From contig JADKDV010000003.1 of the NCBI GenBank assembly GCA_016718315.1, positions 744,001-808,000 on the forward strand: a stretch of 64,000 nt of DNA, given 5' to 3'. Under the pieces are notes generated by a model. The model saw nothing but the letters and a program-made list of their open reading frames with translations, had not been told where the DNA came from and did not search any database. The translations under genes and the position numbers were made by a program. This DNA comes from Candidatus Obscuribacter sp. (lineage in GTDB: Bacteria > Cyanobacteriota > Vampirovibrionia > Obscuribacterales > Obscuribacteraceae). The first letter of the stretch is position 1, and every line of letters starts with the position of its first letter. This document shows positions 1-9,000 of the stretch, piece by piece.

Positions 1-1
1 A

Positions 2-505
2 ATCGCCCGACTCATTAAGGCAAACGTTGGGCTTGAGGTGGCTTGCATCGACCATAATGGTTGGGATACACACTTTTTTCAGGGCGCTACCACGGGCTTG
101 CACGCCGACAATGTGGGTGAGCTGTCCCTTGCTCTAAGCGCATTTGACCGCGACTTACTCAAGGAGCGCAATCGAGTCACTACTATCGTCATGACTGAGT
201 TTGGTCGCCGCTCCTATCAAAATGGCTCACTAGGTACGGATCATGGACGTGGCTTTACCATGTTTGCTCTTGGTGCCAGGGTCAAGGGTGGCAAAATCCT
301 TGGTAAATGGCCAGGACTTATTGAGGATGAGGAGCAAGCTCAGTATCTGCTCGGACCTACGGGACTAAAAATACAGATAGACTATCGCTCGGTCTTGAGC
401 GAGGTGCTCACTGGTGTTCTTGGTAACCACAGTGTTCAAGATGTCTTCCCAGGATTTGTTCCAGAGTCAGTTGGCTTGATTGAGAGCGCCGGTTTAATTA
501 CTTAA
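2..505 (+). CDS. DUF1501 family protein, C-terminal part (5' end outside window)
   Basis: The reading frame is open from base 2, so the gene starts before the window; only about 167 C-terminal residues are seen. Motifs typical of DUF1501 proteins (alkaline-phosphatase/sulfatase-like fold) are present: NGWDTH, TEFGRR and a GTDHG motif. These belong to the metal-site end of the domain. Family members are usually exported, about 400-450 aa, and their substrate is generally unknown. A good rho-independent terminator follows at 552-580. The apparent internal start (GTG at 38) is not a real start, because conserved sequence continues upstream of it. Confidence 0.8.
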   Translation: MARLIKANVGLEVACIDHNGWDTHFFQGATTGLHADNVGELSLALSAFDRDLLKERNRVTTIVMTEFGRRSYQNGSLGTDHGRGFTMFALGARVKGGKILGKWPGLIEDEEQAQYLLGPTGLKIQIDYRSVLSEVLTGVLGNHSVQDVFPGFVPESVGLIESAGLIT

Positions 506-551
506 ATCGAGCACTTTCACGGAAATTTCACACCTTTTTAAATACTATGCT

Positions 552-580
552 GCCACGGATAACACCGTGGCTTTATTTTT
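552..580 (+). terminator. rho-independent terminator after the DUF1501 gene
   Basis: A 7-bp GC-rich stem (GCCACGG at 552-558, CCGTGGC at 565-571) with a 6-nt loop is followed by TTTATTTTT. It ends transcription of the gene finishing at 505. Confidence 0.8.
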
Positions 581-620
581 ACCAGCAATCAACACCCCAA
601 TTTTCTTTTCCGAGGTCCTT

Positions 621-3600
621 ATGGCATCAGGTAATGTTGAGCAACAAGCGCATAATCCACCAGCCGGTGCTGATCAGCAAAGAGAAGTAAACGATCGGTC
701 GAAGCCAGACAACACTCTGCCAAATGTCGACCGTGTGGATTTGATGAAGTCGGGTGTGCCCGCCAATACTGCTCAGGATGCGCAATTTCTCAAAGGTTTT
801 GAACTGACAGGCAATAAGCAAGATGGCATGCTACAGCTTGCTGTTGCTGGTAGTCGGGATAACGTTTTTGCCCCGGGCGCTGATAGTCGTAATAGTCCGT
901 TTGCTCCTGGCACTGATAGCGAGGAGCGTGGTCTGATACTGGCAGGCTACCGCGATAAAACTGGAGCGCCCGGCCGTCGCAATCCAAATGAGCGCTCCGA
1001 TGCACAAGTTGCTGTAAGAGAAGTAGAGCCCGGTGGTCCGCCCCAGAGCGGAGACAAGCCCTCTCGTACCTACGAGATCCAGGGGCTGAGACAAAACGCT
1101 GGTCTGCATGGTAACCCGGATGCAGTTGTCCGTGTACCTGAAAACTTCGATCCTGCTAAGCCTATTAACCTTGTTGTTTACAATCATGGACAGGGCAATA
1201 CTGTCAGCAGCAGTTTGCGTCACGCCAATATCGAAGAGCAAATGCGCAAGGCGCCACCAAATACAGTGCTGGTGATGCCCGAGTGGCAGACAAAACCTGG
1301 TTCAACAGTCAATTCTATGGGTGGCCTGGATAATCGTGGTGCATTTGATGCCATGATCAATCAAGCATTGCAGCGCACTCCTGGTCTCTCTGGTAAAGGC
1401 CTGAGCGATGTTAAAGACGTCACCATGATCGGTCACTCAGCTGGCGGCTATGCCACAAATTTGATGCTTGGCAATAACGAGATTGGTAAAAAGGTTAAAG
1501 ATCTTGTCTTGATAGATACTGTTGGGCAAAGTGCCACTACTAACTGGATTGGCTCCCATCTTAAAGACTTTGCCAACGGCGATAAGCACCTTACCAACGT
1601 ATCAGCTAGTTACATGGGTAACAGTCGTAAACAGGCTGAGAATGTCCAGGACATGCTCAAAGCTGCTAAGTTGCCTGAGAGCACTATGGCTAAGGATTTT
1701 AAAAATGGTAAGGCTCTCGATCCCGCTCAGTTAAATAAGCATTCGATGGTATTTAACTACAGCAACGAACTCACACCGGGACGTGGTGGACCGCACGGTA
1801 GTATGCCCAGCATCTATATCGGCAGAGCTCTTGAAGCACAAAAGCTTAGAGGCGAGCAGGCTAAAGACGCGCCAGCACCTGCACAAATGCCGGCACGCCC
1901 CGAATCCAAAACTGTTGATAGAGCCGCTGTCCCAGAGGCTCCTCAACCAGCCAGGAAGACGGAGAAAGCTGCTGATGAACTACCAGTGGCTGTGCCTTCT
2001 GTAACTTATGAGCCTGTTAGTAGACCCAAGGGCAAGCCTGGTGAAGCCCCAGTTGCTGCGCCTAGACCGGTAGAAGTCCCTCGTGCTCCTGTGCCCACAG
2101 CACCGCCAGAAAGACCTGTCGTACAGCCCCCTCAAAGACGCGAAGTGGCTCCTCCTCCGACTCAGGCGGAGACAGTCAGACCCGGAGTGCCAAAGGCAAA
2201 TCCCTCCGAGCAACCCTCATTGCGCGATATCATGCAAGGTAAGGTTAGAGTGGATGGACCCCCTAAGCCTGTTGAGCCAGCACCGCAACAATCTAAAGCT
2301 CCAGAGCAAAGACCAACCGTGCTGCCCGCTAAACCATTACTAGAGCAACAACCGACTGTAAGAGAGCCAATTAAACCTGAAATCAATCGTAGTAGTGTTG
2401 CACCAAATGCACTTGATGGTATCAAGTTTAACGAGGCGCAAATAAAGCGCGCCCCAAATGAAGTTGTTACCAGTGTACCGCCACGCTCAAATGATGCGGC
2501 TCCTGTAGTGCCGCGCTCTGCTGAGCCCGTGCCGCCAGCTAGACCTTTGGAAACGACCAAGCCAGCCGAAGCGGCAAGAACAGTGGAAGTGCCCAAATCA
2601 CTGGAAAAACCTGCACAGCCAGGCTCTCTCGAAGAGCGCAGTGCTGCTGCTAAGAAGGCACTCGAAGCTCCAGATGCATCAATTAAGCAAAAAATTGAAG
2701 CACTAAATTCACTCTACAAAGACGGCACTAAAGATGCTCATGGACGAGTCCATGTCACTCTTAATGATGCTGGCAAAGAGCGCGAATTTCAAATTGGCAA
2801 ACAGGATATAGGCAAGAACGCTCATCTGATCCAGATGTATGCCAAGGACAGTAGCGGTCGTACTCACCCAGTACTGAGAGCAGTAGAGCGTGGTGACCAA
2901 ATTGAAAAGCAACGTGCTAGTAGTGGTCGCGAAGCATCTTATAGCGGTGACTGGTGGAGTCAGCATAACCGTGAAAGCAGTGTTAGCAAAGTCGGCATGG
3001 GTGCAAAACTCCCCGCTGCAAGGGTAGAAGCACCAGCACCGGTACAACGTAAAGAAGCACCGGCTCCAGTGCCTGCACCCGCTGCAAGGGTAGAAGCACC
3101 AGCACCAGTGCAACGTAAAGAAGCACCGGCTCCAGTGCCAGCGCCAGCTGCAAGGGTGGAAGCCCAAGCACCAGTACAACGTAAAGAAGCACCGGCTCCA
3201 GTGCCTGCACCCGCTGCAAGAGTAGAAGCTCAAGCACCAGCTCCACGCGTAGAGCAAACCAAGCCGCAACAGGCCGAGAGACCTGAAGTCCAGCCAGATA
3301 AAGCTCCTCAGACTACTGAGGCTGGTATGGGCAAGGTCACTCGTACTGCCGCTGATCGCCGCAGCTTCTACAATCATCAGGATGATGGTAAGAGTTGTTC
3401 CGCCTTTGCCATGGGTATGTTGCATGCTGACCAGGTGACTGGTAGACCAATGAATTACGGACGTGAGACCCATAGCTTTAAGGAGTTAGCCGGTGTCACT
3501 AATCATGGTTATCGCGGTACTTTAGAGACCATGGCTAATCAGTTACGCTCTCTAGACCTTAAGGCTAAAGCTTATGACTATGGCTTTGGCAATGTTGGAC

Positions 3601-3884
3601 CCAAAGCGATGCAGGACCTCAATAAAGAGCTGGATCAAGGACGCTCTGCTGTAGCCAAAGTGATCAATCCACATACTGGTAATGCTCACTACATCTACAT
3701 CGCTGGTAGAGACTCTAATGGTCGCTATATCATCGGTGATCCAGATAGACACAATAACTCTGCATTTGGCCATGATAAGCCCGTTGAGCCAGAGCGTTTG
3801 ATGCGCATGATGGGACCCCGCAATGGTTTTGTTGTTGCCTGGTCTGACAACACCGCTCAAACTCGTATGGCTAGAAGCAGATAG
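621..3884 (+). CDS. large alpha/beta-hydrolase and C39-like peptidase fusion protein
   Basis: 1087 aa when started at ATG 621, which has GAGG at 612-615; an upstream in-frame GTG at 567 lies inside the terminator and is rejected. Order of parts: polar disordered N-terminus; alpha/beta-hydrolase-like domain at about residues 175-400 with a nucleophile elbow GHSAGG near 270; long Pro/Ala-rich linker; a small domain near 690-790; three and a half copies of a 22-residue Pro/Ala/Val repeat from about 799; then a papain-like C39-type domain with Cys near 926 (KSCSAFAMG), His near 1022 (GNAHYIYIAG) and Asp near 1040 (IGDPD). No signal peptide is evident. Function is not known; the two catalytic-looking modules suggest a large secreted or surface-acting enzyme, which is inference. 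Confidence 0.7.
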   Translation: MASGNVEQQAHNPPAGADQQREVNDRSKPDNTLPNVDRVDLMKSGVPANTAQDAQFLKGFELTGNKQDGMLQLAVAGSRDNVFAPGADSRNSPFAPGTDSEERGLILAGYRDKTGAPGRRNPNERSDAQVAVREVEPGGPPQSGDKPSRTYEIQGLRQNAGLHGNPDAVVRVPENFDPAKPINLVVYNHGQGNTVSSSLRHANIEEQMRKAPPNTVLVMPEWQTKPGSTVNSMGGLDNRGAFDAMINQALQRTPGLSGKGLSDVKDVTMIGHSAGGYATNLMLGNNEIGKKVKDLVLIDTVGQSATTNWIGSHLKDFANGDKHLTNVSASYMGNSRKQAENVQDMLKAAKLPESTMAKDFKNGKALDPAQLNKHSMVFNYSNELTPGRGGPHGSMPSIYIGRALEAQKLRGEQAKDAPAPAQMPARPESKTVDRAAVPEAPQPARKTEKAADELPVAVPSVTYEPVSRPKGKPGEAPVAAPRPVEVPRAPVPTAPPERPVVQPPQRREVAPPPTQAETVRPGVPKANPSEQPSLRDIMQGKVRVDGPPKPVEPAPQQSKAPEQRPTVLPAKPLLEQQPTVREPIKPEINRSSVAPNALDGIKFNEAQIKRAPNEVVTSVPPRSNDAAPVVPRSAEPVPPARPLETTKPAEAARTVEVPKSLEKPAQPGSLEERSAAAKKALEAPDASIKQKIEALNSLYKDGTKDAHGRVHVTLNDAGKEREFQIGKQDIGKNAHLIQMYAKDSSGRTHPVLRAVERGDQIEKQRASSGREASYSGDWWSQHNRESSVSKVGMGAKLPAARVEAPAPVQRKEAPAPVPAPAARVEAPAPVQRKEAPAPVPAPAARVEAQAPVQRKEAPAPVPAPAARVEAQAPAPRVEQTKPQQAERPEVQPDKAPQTTEAGMGKVTRTAADRRSFYNHQDDGKSCSAFAMGMLHADQVTGRPMNYGRETHSFKELAGVTNHGYRGTLETMANQLRSLDLKAKAYDYGFGNVGPKAMQDLNKELDQGRSAVAKVINPHTGNAHYIYIAGRDSNGRYIIGDPDRHNNSAFGHDKPVEPERLMRMMGPRNGFVVAWSDNTAQTRMARSR
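3015..3242 (+). repeat. 66-bp in-frame tandem repeat (22-aa Ala/Pro/Val-rich unit)
   Basis: Units at 3015-3080, 3081-3146 and 3147-3212, plus a partial unit to about 3242. Each encodes a unit starting AARVE, with QRKE in its middle. The copies are nearly identical at DNA level, so they are a likely site of length variation. Confidence 0.9.
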
Positions 3885-3904
3885 TTTTGTTTTGCCGCCA
3901 GTCG

Positions 3905-5041
3905 CTATTTAAAGATAAATCCAGAGCCCGGAGGTATCGTCGGAGACTCGATGTAGGCTATTTCGTTGACTTGCTGCGAGAGTGACTCAGCGTCCATTGC
4001 GATGCGATGTCCATTGACCACGCTCAGGGGTGGCAGGTAAATCAAAAAGTAGTCGGATAAAACAAAGAGTGATGGATAATAGCGCTGTCTCAGGCTGGCA
4101 AACTTGTTTGCTGCCTTACGTGGGTCTTCGGCTCCCAGTGTTCTAAATATCTCCTCAAAGACCACAGGATCTTGCTTAAACACTTTGATTTGCTCTTTGA
4201 GAGCTAGATAGGTGCTAAAAGTATCAACAGCTCGACAGCCGTTTTGATAAATTGATTTGTGTAGCGAGTGATGCTCTGATTCTTGCATTGCCAGCGCTAT
4301 GGTGACAGCATCAAGCACCACATTTAGTTGCAAGAGCCAGGACGCTTTGGGGCTGCGTGAGCGGAAGTACAAGAGCAGTGGATAGGCTGCGTGGCTTTGA
4401 TTGATTTCGGTAATCCATCTTTCTGCTAGTTCCAGGCTGCTTGCACTGTTGCCTTCGGTTTTAAGGCAATGATAAAAGACAGCACCATTGCCACTGTGAC
4501 CATGTCTTGATGAAATTATTTGCGATGCTACTTCTCTTGAATGAAAATGCGATTGAATGGCAAACATATAAGAGACTGCAATTGCCAGAAGTACAAGTCC
4601 AGATAGAGCTGCACAAATGACAGTCAATCGACCCAGTGACGCACATGCCACCACATCACCAAATCCGATTGTCAAAACAGAGCTGGCGGCAAAATACAGA
4701 GCTGATTCAAAGTCAGGCAAGGGCGGCTGCACATGGGCTCTCACTGCAAATAGTATCAGGGCATAACCGATTGTCACTACTGCTAGCCAAAATGTCAAAA
4801 GAGCCATCATTGCAGCTGGTGCAAACATAGTTAGCGCTGTTTCGGCTTTATTGTCACGGGTATGTTTGAGCATCCAGCGGTGCAAGGGCAGCCACATCAG
4901 CTTTGATACCAGTAGTGGTGACAGTCTCATCCCTCTGGGCAGATAGTGAGGCACGATAATTGATTGAAAGACGTCAGACAATACCATCACAATTAGTGAT
5001 ACGCCCAGTACGGCATAGATGATATTGAGCAGCTCAGACAT
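3905..5041 (-). CDS. two-transmembrane ion channel protein (K+ channel-like pore)
   Basis: 378 aa from ATG 5041; a longer reading starts at a TTG at 5074 with no better ribosome site. The N-terminal helix (about residues 4-25) is followed by a second hydrophobic block, a pore loop with the filter-like sequence TIGFGD, and a further helix; the last 200 residues are soluble and unrecognised. The arrangement matches the Ion_trans_2 family. TIGFGD fits a K+-selective filter (TxGxGD), but selectivity is inferred. Convergent with the upstream fusion gene, with only 20 nt between them. Confidence 0.75.
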   Translation of the reverse strand: MSELLNIIYAVLGVSLIVMVLSDVFQSIIVPHYLPRGMRLSPLLVSKLMWLPLHRWMLKHTRDNKAETALTMFAPAAMMALLTFWLAVVTIGYALILFAVRAHVQPPLPDFESALYFAASSVLTIGFGDVVACASLGRLTVICAALSGLVLLAIAVSYMFAIQSHFHSREVASQIISSRHGHSGNGAVFYHCLKTEGNSASSLELAERWITEINQSHAAYPLLLYFRSRSPKASWLLQLNVVLDAVTIALAMQESEHHSLHKSIYQNGCRAVDTFSTYLALKEQIKVFKQDPVVFEEIFRTLGAEDPRKAANKFASLRQRYYPSLFVLSDYFLIYLPPLSVVNGHRIAMDAESLSQQVNEIAYIESPTIPPGSGFIFK

Positions 5042-5103
5042 TATTAGGTACTCTCGGTCATGCGATGTTACCAAGAGCCAGCTGTGGCTACATTAGACCC
5101 TGT

Positions 5104-5406
5104 TTATTGCTGGTCTTTAAAATCGCTCGAGACTTGCCCGCTGTCTCGCTCTGACTCAAGCTCAGCTCTTAGTAACGCCAGGATACGGGCAAAAGCATCC
5201 TCGGCAGTACCGGGATATTGTCCGCTTGCCGCATAGTCGCGGGCTATGGCTATGGCCAAGTCCAGTATCAGCCGGCCATTCATGGCTGGATTACTCAGGC
5301 AGGTATCGATTGATACAGCCGAAGCCCCAGCTCGAGCAAACCAGATCCGAATTAGTTCGCGGTCTTTGTCGGTAGAGACGCCATCAGGCGCTAACAGTTC
5401 ACTCAC
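5104..5406 (-). CDS. small DUF5076-like protein, second of a tandem pair
   Basis: 100 aa from GTG 5406, which has GGGAG about 8 nt upstream; a longer form from GTG 5433 is less likely. It contains ELIRIWFARAG followed by a region resembling the upstream gene's LADLVSHLAQ helix, so the two are diverged paralogues. Both resemble DUF5076 proteins (short, one per operon, unknown function). The start lies within a few bases of the upstream stop, so translation is probably coupled. No function can be given. Confidence 0.5.
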   Translation of the reverse strand: MSELLAPDGVSTDKDRELIRIWFARAGASAVSIDTCLSNPAMNGRLILDLAIAIARDYAASGQYPGTAEDAFARILALLRAELESERDSGQVSSDFKDQQ

Positions 5407-5656
5407 TGGGGTGTAGCTCCCGGTCAAAGGCACTGATTATGTCAGCTTTACATTGCTCGGGGCTTAAACCTGTGGCACGGGCGGTGATTTGCGCTAGATG
5501 GCTAACGAGATCTGCCAGGACCACTCCGTAAAAGGCCGGGTCGACGTGCACACCAGGATTACTGCGCACTGCCAGAGCGCCCTCTACTGTCCAGACACGC
5601 AAAAGCTCAGCGTCACTGATTTTGTCAATTTGAGCTGGTATGGGCAGCTCCGCCAT
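5399..5656 (-). CDS. small DUF5076-like protein, first of a tandem pair
   Basis: 85 aa. The core ELLRVWTVEGALAV plus GVVLADLVSHL resembles DUF5076 family proteins. Its ATG (5656) overlaps the stop of the Gly-rich gene upstream as TAATG, so the two are translationally coupled. It overlaps the next paralogue downstream by a few bases. No signal peptide or membrane segment. Role unknown; coupling to an exported Gly-rich protein suggests a related job, but this is inference. Confidence 0.55.
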   Translation of the reverse strand: MAELPIPAQIDKISDAELLRVWTVEGALAVRSNPGVHVDPAFYGVVLADLVSHLAQITARATGLSPEQCKADIISAFDRELHPSE

Positions 5657-7020
5657 TAACTGGCTCCGACTGTCTTTAGATTGAGCGAGCTAGTGTTGCC
5701 GTTGCCGCTATCGGTATTGGTCGGTGCAGGCAGGCGAATGAGCGCCATCTTTTGAGTGTTATCTGGACCATAATGCACAAGGACCTGACTATCATCATTG
5801 GCTATGTCTGCCAGATTGGTATCAAATACAGTGCTATTGTTTTGTCCGATAGTCCAGGATATGCGGTGCGTTTTTTTGTCTAAAGCACCATAAACCTGAG
5901 ATTTTTCGTTGGTCAATTGATTGAGATAATTGCCTCTCACAACACCATCTTTATTGATAGCCAATTGCAAAAGCATATTGCTTGATGTCTGTCCTGGCTC
6001 AGCCAGACCAAAGACACCGAGTGCTTTCCAGTCACCTGTGGCCATGCCCTGATCAGCTGGAGCGCTAGCTCCATAGCTGTTGTCGCCACCCATCTGTAGT
6101 CCTTGATTGAGACCCTGTTGATAGGACTGCGCTGCCAGTTGCTGTGCTTGTTGGTAGTAGGCTTGTGATGAGCCCACTGGTTGCCCGTTGTTGTATACCG
6201 TGTCGCCTTGATAGGTGATGTTTGTGGTTTGCGGTTTGCTGTTATTGTCCATAGCCATGCCCATCATACCCAGGCCTAAGAATGAGTTGAGAGTAGATAG
6301 ACCCATAAATGTCCAGGCCGATGCTTCACTCCATCCAGCGCATCCCCAGGCACCTGGATAGCCCCAGTAGCCGTGGTTGCCATTGGCATAGCCATGGGCG
6401 TATCCGTTAGCGTAAGGGTGACCGCCATAACCATAGCCGCCGTAGCCGCGGTATCCATTGCCATTGCCGTAAGCGTTGACATTGCGATCTACGTTGACGT
6501 TATTTTTGTTTATTGTGTTGTTGTCAAAATTGCCGCGGTTGACATTGCCATTCTGGAAGTTGCTGCGGACGTTTTGCCCCTGGTCTTTGAGATTACCGCT
6601 GCCAAAATTGCCGTTGCCAATATTACCTTTGCCGGCATAACCACCGAGACCACCATCACCTGAGCGGCCGGCTATGCCGCTGGTAAAGTTACCTCTGGTT
6701 TCGCCACCACTGATGCTACCAAAGCCACCGCCAAAGTTACGGCTCTCACCGCCGCCACTGAGACCGCCAAAACCACCGCTTTCGCCTCCGCGCATACCGC
6801 TAAAGCCGCCATCACCGCCGCGAAATCCACCGCTATCACCGCCACGAAAGCCGCTGAATCCGCCGCCATCGCCGCCACGAAAGCCACCGCCACCGCCGCC
6901 GCCACGGAAGCCACCGAAGCCGCCACCGCCAAAGCCACCGCGGCCGTAGGCTGGGACTACCACCATAAAGCCAAGAGATAAGGCTAGAAGCACTTTTGCA
7001 GTATTTTTTATCACTGTCAT
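5656..7020 (-). CDS. exported Gly-rich surface-type protein
   Basis: 454 aa. N-terminal signal peptide (residues 1-26, ending near PAYG), then about 90 residues of Gly-Phe-Arg-rich repeats (FRGG units), an Asn/Gly-rich stretch, and a Tyr/Gly/His-rich segment. A conserved-looking module at about 260-320 has TNITYQGDTVYNNGQ, seen in 'mu-protocadherin-like' proteins of Planctomycetes and relatives. The C-terminal 110 residues look like a compact beta-rich domain. Likely secreted or cell-surface. ATG 7020 is preceded by AAAGGAA, a good ribosome site. Heads a coupled three-gene unit with the two small paralogues. Confidence 0.65.
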   Translation of the reverse strand: MTVIKNTAKVLLALSLGFMVVVPAYGRGGFGGGGFGGFRGGGGGGGFRGGDGGGFSGFRGGDSGGFRGGDGGFSGMRGGESGGFGGLSGGGESRNFGGGFGSISGGETRGNFTSGIAGRSGDGGLGGYAGKGNIGNGNFGSGNLKDQGQNVRSNFQNGNVNRGNFDNNTINKNNVNVDRNVNAYGNGNGYRGYGGYGYGGHPYANGYAHGYANGNHGYWGYPGAWGCAGWSEASAWTFMGLSTLNSFLGLGMMGMAMDNNSKPQTTNITYQGDTVYNNGQPVGSSQAYYQQAQQLAAQSYQQGLNQGLQMGGDNSYGASAPADQGMATGDWKALGVFGLAEPGQTSSNMLLQLAINKDGVVRGNYLNQLTNEKSQVYGALDKKTHRISWTIGQNNSTVFDTNLADIANDDSQVLVHYGPDNTQKMALIRLPAPTNTDSGNGNTSSLNLKTVGAS

Positions 7021-7053
7021 TTCCTTTGATAAGTGTGACGTGCGCGGATTTAA

Positions 7054-7081
7054 TTGGTGATCAGTAGTAGTTGGTGATCAG
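7054..7081 (-). promoter_or_regulatory. direct repeat upstream of the Gly-rich gene
   Basis: The 11-mer TTGGTGATCAG (plus-strand reading) occurs at 7054-7064 and again at 7071-7081, a 17-nt period, in the 78-nt gap ahead of the Gly-rich gene. The core TGATCA is palindromic. It could be a regulator site in the gene's leader; no protein is known for it. Confidence 0.3.
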
Positions 7082-7098
7082 AAAGTCGGTGTCGAGTT

Positions 7099-8052
7099 TT
7101 ACTTGGTGATGCGCTGTACTTTTAATGGCACGCCATCCGAAAACGGAACTCCGTCTACCGAGCGGTCTACTGACTGAAACGTGAATGAATCCTGGTCGTT
7201 ATAAGTAAGGAGGGTTGTCGATGCGTTGACACTGCCATCACGGTCCATGCCACCGGCGCGTACGACCCATTTATTGCCAACTTTTTCCCAGGTACCGTGA
7301 CCATAGCCGCCATTGGAGTCAAAGTGCCAGGAGACAAAGCGCTCTTCTCTGGGGTCCCAACCGATTACTTGTTTGCTGTCTACAGCAGGGCTCTCGGGTG
7401 ATTTTTTAGTCTCATAGGAGCAGGTTATGAAGTTTTGATTGGCTGCCCATTCAGCTTTCATTTTGACTGAGCCGCCGTTGTTTTGGGCTGACCAGTAACC
7501 GATCATCCAGTTCAAGTCTTTGAGTGGATTGACGCTGGCTACAGCTGTCATTGGTGTTTCGACTGCGCTATCAACGAGCCAGTTGCCGCCCTGTTTGCTC
7601 AGTACCATGGTGAAGCGAGTTTCGGGACTGATACTTATCGGCAATGTTTTTCTACGGACAACACCCTCGGCAATTGCAACGTTGTCTGCCACCGAGCGCA
7701 CACTGAGCACATCAAGCATGACCAGTTGTTTGCCGCCTTCGGCAATGACATCTTTAAATCTATTTTGGACTGCGTCGCGACCTTTGTACTCAGCGCCCTC
7801 TGAGCCGGTGTAAGTGCCGTCATTGCTCCACAATGCGCCTATTGCTTTGTAGTCCGCATCTGCCAGACCCTTTTGTAATTTTGCCACCTGGGCGCGGATT
7901 TGAGAGCTCAAATCAGTTGTTTGAGTACTGGTTTTTGTGACGACAGTCTTGGTTTTGGTAACTTTCTTAGCCATCGCCTGGGGCATTTGAGCGGAGGCGA
8001 TGCAAAGAGTGATCGCTATAAGGGCGACTTTTGCTAGCTTTTGAGAAGTCAT
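7099..8052 (-). CDS. exported SnoaL/NTF2-like protein with C-terminal lipocalin-like domain
   Basis: 317 aa from ATG 8052, which has AGGACAG upstream and leads directly into a signal peptide (cleavage near QAMA). A longer reading from 8100 adds 16 unlikely residues. Residues about 45-165 look like an NTF2/SnoaL-type fold of the SgcJ/EcaC kind (GLADADYKAIGALWSNDGTY). Residues about 175-317 resemble DUF1579/lipocalin-like domains (LNWMIGYWSAQ, GWDPREERFVSWHFDSNGG). Such pairs occur in exported proteins of unknown substrate. Confidence 0.65.
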   Translation of the reverse strand: MTSQKLAKVALIAITLCIASAQMPQAMAKKVTKTKTVVTKTSTQTTDLSSQIRAQVAKLQKGLADADYKAIGALWSNDGTYTGSEGAEYKGRDAVQNRFKDVIAEGGKQLVMLDVLSVRSVADNVAIAEGVVRRKTLPISISPETRFTMVLSKQGGNWLVDSAVETPMTAVASVNPLKDLNWMIGYWSAQNNGGSVKMKAEWAANQNFITCSYETKKSPESPAVDSKQVIGWDPREERFVSWHFDSNGGYGHGTWEKVGNKWVVRAGGMDRDGSVNASTTLLTYNDQDSFTFQSVDRSVDGVPFSDGVPLKVQRITK

Positions 8053-8217
8053 TTTATAACTGTCCTCTTTCCTGTACTTGGGTTGCATACATCTGTGCAA
8101 GTGTAGGATGCTACTACATTTTGCTTCTTTAAAACTTTGCCACGAAATAGCTTTATCCTTGCGCCAGGATTAATTGGTGAAATTATTTTGTTTGCGCTTT
8201 AAGTTTTGCTGCAAATC

Positions 8218-8934
8218 CTATTTGCCAACGCTTAGAGACTTGAGCTTGTCCAGACTGGCTAGATTTTCTTCTCTCAGGCTGATCAGGTCTTCCATCACGT
8301 CTTTAGAGGTATCTGGAGCTTTTTTGAGGATATCAAGACATTGACTAAAATATTCTTCGGCTTCTATGTAGCGGTGTTGACCATGGCGCAAAATACCAAT
8401 ATTGCGCAGGCACAGAGCATAGGTGCGGGTTTGTTTACCTATTTTGGCAGCACTAAAGTCCAGTGCCTTTAAGGCATAAATTTCGGAGCGGTTAGGTTGA
8501 TCTAAGTGGCGGTAAGCGCGCGAGAGCATCTCGTAATTGAGTTCTACCATCCAGATGTCGGTGATTTTTGCCTGATCAATTACATCCTGGGTCTTTTCAA
8601 ATAGAGTAGCAGCCGCTCTAAAATCATCGAGGTAGTATTTAGTCAGCCCCAGACCCTGCAGGGTGTGGGCAAAATTAGCCGAGTCCTGAGCGCTTACATA
8701 AGTCAAGGCTTTCTGGTAGTGACTCTCAGCTGTTTTTAGATTTTGGGCAGCCATTAGCTCTTGTGCTAAAGACATTTCTCTTTGCCATTCACCGCCGGTG
8801 GTGGCAAATGCCTGTTTGGCTGCCGCTTTGGAGCCAGAGAGCTTATTGGCGCCAGATTTTGTCGCTGCGTCTGCTTTACTAGCGCCGGTTAGAGCTAGCA
8901 ACACTATCAATGTCCCGACTGTGGTTTTTGACAA
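8218..8934 (-). CDS. exported TPR-repeat protein
   Basis: 238 aa, starting with TTG 8934 (AAGGTCAGG upstream). Signal peptide at residues 1-24 (ends ADAA). Four or so TPR-type helix pairs fill the rest, for example the pair around AESHYQKALTYV and the pair around EAEEYFSQCLDIL. TPR domains bind other proteins; no partner is evident. The gene stands alone, with a 118-nt gap ahead of the neighbour at 8100 and a terminator upstream at 8971-8996. Confidence 0.65.
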   Translation of the reverse strand: MSKTTVGTLIVLLALTGASKADAATKSGANKLSGSKAAAKQAFATTGGEWQREMSLAQELMAAQNLKTAESHYQKALTYVSAQDSANFAHTLQGLGLTKYYLDDFRAAATLFEKTQDVIDQAKITDIWMVELNYEMLSRAYRHLDQPNRSEIYALKALDFSAAKIGKQTRTYALCLRNIGILRHGQHRYIEAEEYFSQCLDILKKAPDTSKDVMEDLISLREENLASLDKLKSLSVGK

Positions 8935-8970
8935 ATGCCTGACCTTGTTACGAGGTTATGAGTTTACAAC

Positions 8971-8996
8971 AAAAAGGGAGGCATGCCTCCCTTTTT
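8971..8996 (-). terminator. perfect palindromic terminator after the ABC exporter operon
   Basis: GGGAGGCATGCCTCCC (8976-8991) flanked by AAAAA and TTTTT, so it can work in both directions. It lies just after the stop at 9001 of the last ABC permease gene on the minus strand. Confidence 0.8.
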
Positions 8997-9000
8997 GCTC

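Noticed and set aside
567..620. GTG start at 567 for the hydrolase fusion gene
   Set aside because: It lies inside the terminator of the upstream gene and has no ribosome site; ATG 621 has GAGG at the right distance.
3015..3242. 66-bp repeats read as a CRISPR array
   Set aside because: There are no spacers; the units are in-frame coding repeats inside one gene.
6674..6949. Pro-rich plus-strand frame over the Gly-rich gene
   Set aside because: It is the antisense shadow of Gly-rich codons.
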